Translations under genes and position numbers: made by a program | Origin: an archaeon GW2011_AR5 | GTDB taxonomy: Archaea; Aenigmatarchaeota; Aenigmatarchaeia; GW2011-AR5 | Length of the DNA stretch: 64,000 nucleotides | NCBI GenBank assembly: GCA_000806115.1 | Contig: JWKQ01000002.1 | Span: forward strand, 116,497-180,496 | Direction of reading: 5' to 3' | Notes under the pieces: model-generated | Databases searched by the model: none | Seen by the model: the letters and a program-made list of their open reading frames with translations, nothing else | What the model was told of the DNA's origin: nothing | In this document: piece by piece, positions 37,521 through 45,779 of the stretch | Layout of the letters: each line of letters opens with the position of its first letter | How positions within the stretch are numbered: the stretch's first letter is position 1

Positions 37521-38550
37521 TTCCTTTCTCCGTCAGCGTAAACACGGCTTCGCCTTCTGGCAGGTTGGGACTGTCTATCAGCCTTGCAATACGTGTGTTC
37601 GCTTTGCTCTTCCGAAGGTACAAGCGAAAAGTGCTCGCATGCGCGACGATATTACCCCCGACGTGCGTTGTGGGGTCTCCAAACATCATATCAGGGCGAG
37701 CCATCGCCTGGTTCGTAACATAAATTGCAACATTGTAAGTATCTGCCAATTTTTGCAGCGCATGCATATGCCTGTTCAGCTTCTGCTGGCGCGGCGCAAG
37801 CTCGCCGCGTCCGGAATAATCGCTGCGGAAGTGACTCATTAGAGAATCGACCACAATAAGTTTTACGTTATGCTCTTTTATTAATTCCTTGGCTTTTTCC
37901 GCAAGCACGATTTGGTGATCGCTGTTGTAGGCCTTTGCGATGAATATATTTTTTAAAATTTTCTTCGGGTCAAGGCCCTTTGCTTCTGCAAGCTGCGTTA
38001 TCCTTTCCGGCCTGAATGTGCTTTCTGTATCAATAAAAATACACCGCCCGTTTAATCCTCCCTCTCCTTTCGGCAACTGGACATTGACAGCCGCCTGGAA
38101 CCCTATCTGGCTCTTCCCGGACCCGAATTGGCCGAAGGCTTCCGTAATAGCTTGCGTTTCAATGCCCCCGCCAAGAAGAGCATCAAGGGATTTAGATCCG
38201 GTTGTTATTTTTCCTACTTCCTTGCGCCTCTCTTGCAAATCGGCAGCTGTCTTGAAACCCATGTCGAGCATGCTTCGCGCAGACTGTATTATTTTCTCGG
38301 CAGTAGCAGTGCTTATGCCGCATGCGGCGCTGATTTCCCCGGGCGAGGCAGCAGCAACCGATATCAATTCCGAATACCCGGCTTCTTTCAGTTTCTGGGC
38401 GCCTTTAGGCCCGATGCCAGGGAGATCCTCCATTGTGAGATCTTCTGGATTCTTCTTCTCAGCAGGCTCGACGGCTTCAGCCGCTCCCTGCAGTTCCTGC
38501 ATCTCTTCTTCGGTGGTTTTCTTTTTCTTGAACGCCATAATTATCAACAA
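37510..38550 (-). CDS. radA: DNA repair and recombination protein RadA
   Basis: HhH '[17 protein letters not shown]', Walker A '[14 protein letters not shown]', '[13 protein letters not shown]'. Confidence 0.96.
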   Translation of the reverse strand: MLIIMAFKKKKTTEEEMQELQGAAEAVEPAEKKNPEDLTMEDLPGIGPKGAQKLKEAGYSELISVAAASPGEISAACGISTATAEKIIQSARSMLDMGFKTAADLQERRKEVGKITTGSKSLDALLGGGIETQAITEAFGQFGSGKSQIGFQAAVNVQLPKGEGGLNGRCIFIDTESTFRPERITQLAEAKGLDPKKILKNIFIAKAYNSDHQIVLAEKAKELIKEHNVKLIVVDSLMSHFRSDYSGRGELAPRQQKLNRHMHALQKLADTYNVAIYVTNQAMARPDMMFGDPTTHVGGNIVAHASTFRLYLRKSKANTRIARLIDSPNLPEGEAVFTLTEKGISD

Positions 38551-38578
38551 AAACCTTGAACACTTGCGTAGTTACCTA

Positions 38579-39568
38579 CTAACCGCTTAAGTTATTTAAT
38601 ATCATTTCAATTTCCTGCTTCACGTCTACAGGTTTTACATCGCTTGTTATGAATTCCAGCCGTTCGAAAAGCTGGTTCCGTCTTGCGCGCCCCTCGAATA
38701 CAAATTCCCTGCCCAACGGAATCAGTCCGAGTATGGCGTCCAGCTTCTTTTTCTTATCGAACAGCTTCTTTGCCTCCTTCGTCGTCATCCCGAGGATTTT
38801 TTCCGCATTTTCATTGAAAAATACGATGCGTATGCTCTCGCTCCCGTCGTCCGCTATTCCGGATATTATCATCCCGTAATCGGGGCTCTCGATGACGCCG
38901 TGGTCCGCGCACACGAAGTCCTCCTTTTCATCAAGCTTTATCCTGCTCCTGCACTGGGGGCATATTTCATAAAAAACATTCGATTCGAATATCTGGATGA
39001 GGGGGCTGCGTATCTCCTTGTAGCCGCCTTCGCTCAGGTCCCTTATCAACACCCTTTCGGCTGAGCGTCTTGTCTGCTTTATTGTCGCTATTGTTTCGTC
39101 GCTTTTTGCGATTGCGCCATAGCGCCCTATTCTTATTTCCGGGTTGCCAAGATTGTCCTCCTTGACGTAGCCCCGTACTCTGATTGTATCGCCGGTTTCC
39201 ATGCCCTCGATTGATTTTATTTCGTCGTTCCACAGGGAAAGCCTTACCGAGCCCGTTTCGTCGGCTATGGTTACGTTTGCCACCCGCCCGCTGCCCTTTT
39301 CAGTGGAGAACTCTCTTACAGGCGATAGCTTGGTTATCCTGCCAACTACGTCAACGTTTTGCATGCCGGGAATGACGTGGCTTATGTCAAGGCGTTCCTG
39401 CTTGACGATGGAAATTCCGAGCTCTTTTGCAACTATATATGCCGCCCCTTCCTCAGAAATAAGATCGGAAAGTTCCGCACGTTTTTCCTCAATCCTGTCC
39501 ATTATTTCCCTTTCATCCATGCCGGATTCGGAAGAGATTTTTTTTAGCAGTTCATTGAGCATGCGCAT
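38579..39568 (-). CDS. Replication factor A (RPA), OB-fold ssDNA-binding protein
   Basis: OB domain 'VVGRITKLSPVREFSTEKGSGRVANVTIADETGSVRLSLWNDEI' and zinc finger 'CPQCRSRIKLDEKEDFVCADHG'. Confidence 0.88.
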   Translation of the reverse strand: MRMLNELLKKISSESGMDEREIMDRIEEKRAELSDLISEEGAAYIVAKELGISIVKQERLDISHVIPGMQNVDVVGRITKLSPVREFSTEKGSGRVANVTIADETGSVRLSLWNDEIKSIEGMETGDTIRVRGYVKEDNLGNPEIRIGRYGAIAKSDETIATIKQTRRSAERVLIRDLSEGGYKEIRSPLIQIFESNVFYEICPQCRSRIKLDEKEDFVCADHGVIESPDYGMIISGIADDGSESIRIVFFNENAEKILGMTTKEAKKLFDKKKKLDAILGLIPLGREFVFEGRARRNQLFERLEFITSDVKPVDVKQEIEMILNNLSG

Positions 39569-39597
39569 ACTGTAACGGAAAAATGTTTAAAGGAAGT

Positions 39598-39810
39598 TCA
39601 GGAGCTTTCCAGTATTTTTCTTGCGGCGCGCACATCACGCTTCATAACGGTGCGCCGTCCGGCGTGTTCCGAGAGCCTTTTTGCCTCCAAAAGAAGCGTT
39701 TTTGTGCGCTCTTCAAGTTCTTTGCCAAGTTCTGACGCCGCCTTGTCGCTTACACGCTTGGCGCCGGCTTTCTTGATGAGCTTCCGGAGAGGCTGGAGCG
39801 TAAGTTCCAT
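39598..39810 (-). CDS. Archaeal histone
   Basis: 'PLRKLIKKAGAKRVSDKAASELGKELEERTKTLLLEAKRLSEHAGRRTVMKRDVRAA'. Confidence 0.93.
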   Translation of the reverse strand: MELTLQPLRKLIKKAGAKRVSDKAASELGKELEERTKTLLLEAKRLSEHAGRRTVMKRDVRAARKILESS

Positions 39811-39854
39811 GAATTATAAGTATGCCTGAACTCATTAATAGCCCCCTTCAAAGC

Positions 39855-39901
39855 CTCACACAGCCATTACAAATGTAATTAACCTACAAAAGTAGTGTGA
39901 G
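39855..39901. other. Potential three-way-junction DNA/RNA structure
   Basis: CTCACA(39855-39860)/TGTGAG(39896-39901) enclosing ATTAC-aaat-GTAAT and CTAC-aaaa-GTAG. Confidence 0.5.
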
Positions 39902-40063
39902 TGTTAATATATGTAGTCAAAAGAATTCTTTCAGATATATATTATTCTAAGGAACCTGTACAAAATATTTAATACAAAAGATAACTTAAGAAGAATGTTT
40001 TTAAAAGAATATTTTATAAAATACATTTTATCTATATAAAGGGCAAAACCCATATTGTGAGCA

Positions 40064-40360
40064 ATGAGTGCAAAAAATGAGCTGGAAGAACTGTTTCTTC
40101 GGCGCAAGCCTGTGCGCCTTCTGCTGAATATCAAGAACGTAACAGGCACAAAGTACGTTTCCGTGCTTGCAAAGGAGACGGATTGCACTTATTCGCACAC
40201 GGTAAAGCTTCTCGATGTCTTCAAGAGCATGGGAATGGTGGAATTCGAGAAGCAGGGCCGCATAAAATACGTCAAGCTTACGCCCGACGGCACCGCCCTG
40301 GCTACGGATTTTGAGAGCGTGCTTCGCAAGTTCGCCAAGTTTGCGCCCAAGAAGAAATAA
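40064..40360 (+). CDS. Winged-helix transcriptional regulator
   Basis: 'GTKYVSVLAKETDCTYSHTVKLLDVFKSMGMVEFEKQGRIKYVKLTPDG'. Confidence 0.75.
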   Translation: MSAKNELEELFLRRKPVRLLLNIKNVTGTKYVSVLAKETDCTYSHTVKLLDVFKSMGMVEFEKQGRIKYVKLTPDGTALATDFESVLRKFAKFAPKKK

Positions 40361-40426
40361 CATGCGCGAAGCTTTTATAGTTTATGACTACTATATAATA
40401 GTAACACTATTCTCAGAGGTATTTGC

Positions 40427-40833
40427 ATGAACGTAAGAAAACTTGCAGTATATTTGGCATTAGCAGGAGCCGCTGCTTGCGGGACGAACGTTCGGGATAG
40501 AGAAACTACGGTATTCAGTATAGATACAGACGAATGCAGAATAACACAGACAAAACCCCCGGGCTAACCATAGAAATAAGATATGGAAATTTGTGGAATG
40601 CAAGAGGTAGGTATAACTCTGCATCAGGAAATATGGAGAATGTAACAGCCAACCCAAAAGTCTACAACCCAAGACTTGCTTATGAGCCAATGATAGAACA
40701 TGCTAAAGCCAGGTTAATGGGTTGTGCAAAGGCAGATCCTGAAAGGAATACAAGACCTGTAGGTTTTGTTCCTACAGAAAGTGTCATTAAGCAGTTGAAT
40801 AGGAATGAGACCATAGAGGAATATCGCAAATAA
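40427..40833 (+). pseudogene. Small lipoprotein split by a -1 frameshift (or two overlapping small ORFs)
   Basis: MNVRKLAVYLALAGAAACGTNVRDRETTVFSIDTDECRITQTKPPG* overlaps MQNNTDKTPGLTIEIRYGN...; frames join at ACAAAACCCCCGGGC. Confidence 0.45.
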
Positions 40834-40882
40834 TATTTTTCAATTCCTATCCAATTCTGAATAAATCCGGGCCATCCCTGAC

Positions 40883-41083
40883 ATGAAAAATCGGAAAATA
40901 CACATGCTCCAACCGCAACCCATAATTGCGGCTAAACCCAGAAAAACGCAAAACTTCTATGGACAAAAGGTGTTTGCACATGGGCAAGGTTATGTACCAA
41001 ACATATCGGAAACAGGGTACTCCGGCAGTCTACTACGGGTAAATCATGATAAGGTTTTTCAGACGAAAGAAACTCAAAAATAG
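40883..41083 (+). CDS. Hypothetical protein
   Basis: 66 aa ORF. Confidence 0.35.
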   Translation: MKNRKIHMLQPQPIIAAKPRKTQNFYGQKVFAHGQGYVPNISETGYSGSLLRVNHDKVFQTKETQK

Positions 41084-41164
41084 AAAACCGAAGCCGAATA
41101 AGTCCGTTATAATCACTTATTTATCTCTCACAAGAGAAAATATAACACGTTAGAGGTGTAGTTC

Positions 41165-41683
41165 TTGGAAGAAAAGGCGGCCCAAATGAATGAAGAGATG
41201 CATGCAAAACGCCCCGATTGGGACGAATATTTCATGAAGATTGCGCGTGCAGTAGCGGAGCGGGCTACATGCGATCGCGGGAAAAGCGGTTGCGTCATTG
41301 CGCGTGACAAACGGCTCCTGACTACGGGTTACGTTGGCGCACCTGCGGGACTACCCCACTGTGACGAAGTCGGACATCAGATGAAAACGATGATACATGA
41401 GGACGGCGTACAAACACAACATTGTGTACGAACAAGCCACGCAGAGGAAAACGCTATTATCCAGGCAGCAAGACATGGCATTTCTGTTGACGGCGCTACA
41501 ATATACTGTAAAATGACGCCTTGTTATCATTGCGCCAAAAGTATAATAAATTCCGGTATAAAGCGCGTTGTAACTGAAAAGGATTATCATGCGAGCAAAG
41601 ACACAAAGGAGATTTTCAGGAAGGCGGGTATTGAATTGACAATCCTTAATGACGAAGTAGAACAGTATGAAAACCAGAGATAA
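41165..41683 (+). CDS. Deoxycytidylate (dCMP) deaminase
   Basis: 'TSHAEENAIIQAARHG' and 'CKMTPCYHCAKSIINSGIKRVV'. Confidence 0.92.
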   Translation: MEEKAAQMNEEMHAKRPDWDEYFMKIARAVAERATCDRGKSGCVIARDKRLLTTGYVGAPAGLPHCDEVGHQMKTMIHEDGVQTQHCVRTSHAEENAIIQAARHGISVDGATIYCKMTPCYHCAKSIINSGIKRVVTEKDYHASKDTKEIFRKAGIELTILNDEVEQYENQR

Positions 41684-41688
41684 TATTT

Positions 41689-42222
41689 ATGCCAAAAAGA
41701 AAGCTTTCTGATATAGTATTCCAGAGAATAAGCCCGCCGGACACGAAAACCGCTCTGACTCCCGAGGATCTTGCGCACGTCCTGGTTCGCCGCCTCGGCT
41801 TGAAGCGGAAGGAAAGCCGCGCGCAGCATAACAGGCTGCTTCTGGAACTCATAAAATACAGGAAGGAGAACGTTCCCATTTCAATCGATAAAATATCACA
41901 GATATTGAGCGTATCACAGAGCCAAACCTACGAGGAAATAAGGAAATGGCGTTCCCTTGGGATGATTGAATTCGTGAAAATCCCTTCAGGGGACGGATTT
42001 GCAAAGGGTTACATGCTTACCGGACTTACAGTCAACCGTTTGCTCGATAAGGCTGAAGCCTCTACAAAAAGCTTTTTCCGCAAGACGCGCCGCATAGCCA
42101 AGGATTTTGACGATCTTCTTATGTTAGGGATGGCGCGGGCTGAAAAAGGCAACAGCGAGACAGAAGAGCCGGCAGGGGACGAACCAAGCCAAGTAAAGGA
42201 TGTCGAAGACGAAGAAAATTAG
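41689..42222 (+). CDS. Winged-helix regulator
   Basis: 'ISIDKISQILSVSQSQTYEEIRKWRSLGMIEFVKIP'; 5 bp downstream of dCMP deaminase. Confidence 0.7.
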   Translation: MPKRKLSDIVFQRISPPDTKTALTPEDLAHVLVRRLGLKRKESRAQHNRLLLELIKYRKENVPISIDKISQILSVSQSQTYEEIRKWRSLGMIEFVKIPSGDGFAKGYMLTGLTVNRLLDKAEASTKSFFRKTRRIAKDFDDLLMLGMARAEKGNSETEEPAGDEPSQVKDVEDEEN

Positions 42223-42501
42223 GGCGCTTTCTTTTGTGAGAGATAAATCCGGTTTTTAGCTGGCCCAAACATGGCACATGTTTTAATCTCCAAAATATAT
42301 TATATAAAAAATAAATTACATAAAATATTATAGTAAATATAATATTAAAATTATATTTTCTAAAACATATTTCTTTTGTGAGTGTTGCGGAAGAAATTAT
42401 TCTATAAAATATAAATTATTAAATATATTATACAGAATATAAGTCTGAAATCACGCCGGTTTGTGAGAGTTAAGCAAGGCAGCTATATTATAGCAGAAAG
42501 A

Positions 42502-42924
42502 TTAATTTCCGCTTACAGTCGGCTTTTCCGTGGTCACTATCGGAAAACGTATCGGCGGTGGAAGCCTCAACAGGTCTGCCATCTCCACTGACCGCGACAG
42601 GCAGCGCCTGAAAATCGTGTTGAGAACGTCAAGCGCTATGCTTTCATCGAGCTTGCCGCCGTCTTTCCACTGCTTGACTATTTTCTTTGCGTCTTCAACC
42701 TGGTAAAGTATGTTGCCCCTGAACTCTATGTGCCCCGCCTTCGGCTCGTAGTTAGTTGCGAAGCGAAACTTCATTTCAACGGCTTCCGGAATGCCGATGG
42801 AGCTAAGGTCGTGCCTTTCAATGCTCTCTATGTTCGGAGAACTCTGGATGCTTATGTCGCCTTTGATGTTCTTGTCCTCAGAACTCGCGTTTATCGCGGT
42901 GAAATTGAATCCAATTACGCTCAT
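42502..42924 (-). CDS. Conserved archaeal protein, possibly SecB-like fold
   Basis: 'MSVIGFNFTAINASSEDKNIKGDISI...MKFRFATNYEPKAGHIEFRGNILYQ'; start inferred. Confidence 0.55.
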   Translation of the reverse strand: MSVIGFNFTAINASSEDKNIKGDISIQSSPNIESIERHDLSSIGIPEAVEMKFRFATNYEPKAGHIEFRGNILYQVEDAKKIVKQWKDGGKLDESIALDVLNTIFRRCLSRSVEMADLLRLPPPIRFPIVTTEKPTVSGN

Positions 42925-43001
42925 TTGACACACCATTGAAAATGTATTGATTCCTTTGTCACATAAACTTATAAATAAAACATAATACCAAGAAAACAGC
43001 A

Positions 43002-43235
43002 ATGCTGACATCAATTGAAAAGAAAATTTTGAAGAAGGTGGCTGAGCATCAGCTCATAACGAGGCCGGAACTTAAGCGCTATCTTCAGGCGAACGGCGGC
43101 GGGGAAAATGCCGTAGACAGCGTGACAAAAAATCTTATCCAAAAAAACCTCCTTAGCGAAATAAACCCGATAGGTTCCACGTGCTACGTCATAACACAGA
43201 AGGGAAGCCGCACGCTTGACGAAATGAAAGTGTAA
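43002..43235 (+). CDS. Small winged-helix protein
   Basis: 77 aa wHTH-like ORF. Confidence 0.55.
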   Translation: MLTSIEKKILKKVAEHQLITRPELKRYLQANGGGENAVDSVTKNLIQKNLLSEINPIGSTCYVITQKGSRTLDEMKV

Positions 43236-43292
43236 AATTGTAGTTCAGTAAACAAGGTTAATTTTAAATAAGTACTCCCTAAGTAAATTAGA

Positions 43293-44159
43293 ATGCGTAT
43301 TCTACTCAATAAGAGTTATCAAAAAAAGTTTTTATGTAAAGCGAAAGGAGACATGTCTTGGAAAAAGTTCTCAGAGTTTGTGGGGACAAAAGAACATGTA
43401 ATCAAGCAATGTGTGTTTAAGGGGAGCACGATACCAGAAGGTGTGTATAATAAAATCAAAACACACGAATCTGACAAGTTTATTATAGATAAGCTAAACA
43501 ACAATTGGGGGCAGATTAAAGGCGGTAAAAATTCCACAGGAACCACCAAAAGAATCCGAACACCAAAGATTAACAAAAACGTAGCAGAAATAGCTGGTGT
43601 AGTATTAGGTGACGGTTCTATCTACTCAAATACAAAATATGGTACTTATCAGATTAGAATAGCATCCAATCTTAGTAAGGAAAACGAATATGCCACACGA
43701 TATCTCAAACCCCTTTTCGAAAGGACGTTTGGAATATCAGGACGGATAACAGAAAGACCAAAAATGGGTGTCATGTATCTAGAATTTGATTCCAGAGAGC
43801 TTGTCAGGTTTTTTAGCGATATAGGTTTGTACAAGAAAAACGGTGTTCCAGAGTGGATTAAAGATAATAAAAGGTTTTCTGCTGCTTGTATGAGAGGATT
43901 AATAGACACAGATGGTTGTATACATAGATTGTCGAAAAAAGACCCAAATCTCAGAAGAATATGTTTCAAGAATACTAATATCAGGCTTTTAGAAGACTTC
44001 AGAAATATTGCAATTAATCTTGGGTTTCATCCAAGCAAAATTATTCATGGTAATGTATTCCTAACTCGAAAGGCTGATATAATTAAATATATTGAAAAAA
44101 TAGGTTTCAGTAATCCAAAAAATATTAAAAAGTTGAAAGAAATCAGCCCTGTAGTCTAG
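43293..44159 (+). CDS. LAGLIDADG homing endonuclease
   Basis: 'EIAGVVLGDGSIY' and 'CMRGLIDTDGCIH' repeats; stop codon lies inside the tRNA-Gln gene. Confidence 0.9.
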   Translation: MRILLNKSYQKKFLCKAKGDMSWKKFSEFVGTKEHVIKQCVFKGSTIPEGVYNKIKTHESDKFIIDKLNNNWGQIKGGKNSTGTTKRIRTPKINKNVAEIAGVVLGDGSIYSNTKYGTYQIRIASNLSKENEYATRYLKPLFERTFGISGRITERPKMGVMYLEFDSRELVRFFSDIGLYKKNGVPEWIKDNKRFSAACMRGLIDTDGCIHRLSKKDPNLRRICFKNTNIRLLEDFRNIAINLGFHPSKIIHGNVFLTRKADIIKYIEKIGFSNPKNIKKLKEISPVV

Positions 44160-44232
44160 CGGCCAATGCGAAAGCGGCTATGGATGACTGCCTCTGGAGC
44201 AGTATACCCAGGTTCGAATCCTGGCAGGGCTA
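44145..44232 (+). tRNA. tRNA-Gln(CTG) with 15-nt insertion/intron in D-arm
   Basis: Acceptor AGCCCTG/CAGGGCT; anticodon arm ACTGC-CTCTGGA-GCAGT; T arm CCAGG-TTCGAAT-CCTGG; D-arm GTCT-AGCGGCCAA-[TGCGAAAGCGGCTAT]-GGAT. Confidence 0.85.
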
Positions 44233-44234
44233 TT

Positions 44235-44762
44235 ATGAAACTTCTTCTTGAACTGAAAGACGATGATATAGGAGTCCTGTCAAGAAAAATAAAGACGGAA
44301 ATACGCTCGGCGGCTCGTGCAGTCATTTTTTCAGGAAACAAGATTGCACTTCTTCATGTCACCAAAAATAACTATCATAAGCTTCCCGGGGGAGGAATAG
44401 AAAAAAGCGAGACGGTTAAAGGCGCTCTAATCAGGGAAATTGCCGAAGAAACGGGTTGCAAAATAAAAATAACAGGGGAAGTCGGAAAAGTCATCGAGCA
44501 CAGAAGCCATGAAGGCATATTGAACCGGAATGCCGGAGTTTTGCAGACTTCATATTGCTATTTGGCTGACGTGCTGGAAAAAGGAAAACCGAATTTTGAC
44601 GAAGGCGAGAAAGAAGCCGGATACAAACTGGAATGGGCGAGCCTTGATTTGGCGATTAAAATGATAGAAAATTCAAAGCCCAATAATTACGAGGGGAAGT
44701 TTATTGTCAAGCGAGATCTTGCATTATTAAGAGCCGCGAAAGCAATTGCAGAAGCAAAATAG
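44235..44762 (+). CDS. NUDIX hydrolase
   Basis: Nudix box 'GGGIEKSETVKGALIREIAEETGCKI'. Confidence 0.9.
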   Translation: MKLLLELKDDDIGVLSRKIKTEIRSAARAVIFSGNKIALLHVTKNNYHKLPGGGIEKSETVKGALIREIAEETGCKIKITGEVGKVIEHRSHEGILNRNAGVLQTSYCYLADVLEKGKPNFDEGEKEAGYKLEWASLDLAIKMIENSKPNNYEGKFIVKRDLALLRAAKAIAEAK

Positions 44763-44824
44763 CGCGAAGCATTGGAAACATTGACTTTTTATCCGTTCGA
44801 AGCGAAATTCTATTGGTTGATTTT

Positions 44825-45166
44825 ATGTTGCCGCGAATAAAGAAAGCAGAACTTGGAAAGGTGCACATAAACGAAGAGGTGCTCACGGACGACTTTCTTC
44901 TTCATGCTAACGGTGTAGAAAAACTGGAAAAAATCGGCAGAGTAGGCACGAAGGAGCTTGAAAGGTTGCTCCTTCACGACCCGGAAGCGGCGATTTTCGG
45001 GTCCGGGTTCAAGGGAAAAGTCAAGGTTGATTCTTCTGTATTGGATGCGGCAAAGAAGTCAAAAATTGACATACACGTCCTTACTACGCCAGAAGCCCTG
45101 AAGAAATTTCAGGAGCTGGCGCGCAGCGGGAAAAAAGTAGTGGCCCATATACATGTTGGTGAATAG
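44825..45166 (+). CDS. Mth938-like domain protein
   Basis: 'PEAAIFGSGFKGKVKVDSSVLDAAKKSKIDIHVLTTPEALKKF'. Confidence 0.7.
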   Translation: MLPRIKKAELGKVHINEEVLTDDFLLHANGVEKLEKIGRVGTKELERLLLHDPEAAIFGSGFKGKVKVDSSVLDAAKKSKIDIHVLTTPEALKKFQELARSGKKVVAHIHVGE

Positions 45167-45628
45167 ATGAAAAAATCAACCCGGAAAACCATCATGGCTC
45201 TCGGAATAATATTCATTTTTGCGCTGTCGTCAATAGCTTTCGTTTTCACGGGATTTTCACCGCAGCAAAGCAGCCAGCCGCAGCCCCTTTCCGGCCCCGT
45301 TGTCGAAGGGGAAATTAACCCGCAATTGGAGAGTGCATACATCCAGAGCGGCTACACATTCCTGAAATTCTATTATAATAATGAGATAGACGCACAGCTG
45401 GTGTCTTTCGTGAACAATGCGCCTGAAACTTTCACGACGTCAGGAGGCCAGCTGCAGCTGATAGTTGTAAAGATACAGTCGCCGACATCTTACGGAAGGA
45501 TTATAAATATAAACGGGGCGGTTGACGTTCCTGAAATGAACGCGGATACTTTGTTTGAATCTTTGTGCGTTTCATTGCTGTCTCCGCCGCCGGAATGTGT
45601 TGTCGGAAGAATAAATTCTACTCAATAG
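45167..45628 (+). CDS. Hypothetical single-TM membrane protein
   Basis: N-terminal TM, 153 aa. Confidence 0.6.
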   Translation: MKKSTRKTIMALGIIFIFALSSIAFVFTGFSPQQSSQPQPLSGPVVEGEINPQLESAYIQSGYTFLKFYYNNEIDAQLVSFVNNAPETFTTSGGQLQLIVVKIQSPTSYGRIININGAVDVPEMNADTLFESLCVSLLSPPPECVVGRINSTQ

Positions 45629-45653
45629 ATGACTTTGAATAATACGAATGACG

Positions 45654-45779
45654 CTAAAGCGCAGTCTCTTTCCTCATTTCTTCGATTTCCTTTTTGAATC
45701 TCATGAGAGTTTTCGGTATGTCCTTGTCGTTAACGCTGAGCATTTCCCTCAACTGTCTTATTATTTTTCTTTCGTTCAT
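45654..45779 (-). CDS. Small helical protein coupled to alaS (41 aa)
   Basis: MNERKIIRQLREMLSVNDKDIPKTLMRFKKEIEEMRKETAL; ATGA overlap with alaS stop. Confidence 0.45.
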   Translation of the reverse strand: MNERKIIRQLREMLSVNDKDIPKTLMRFKKEIEEMRKETAL

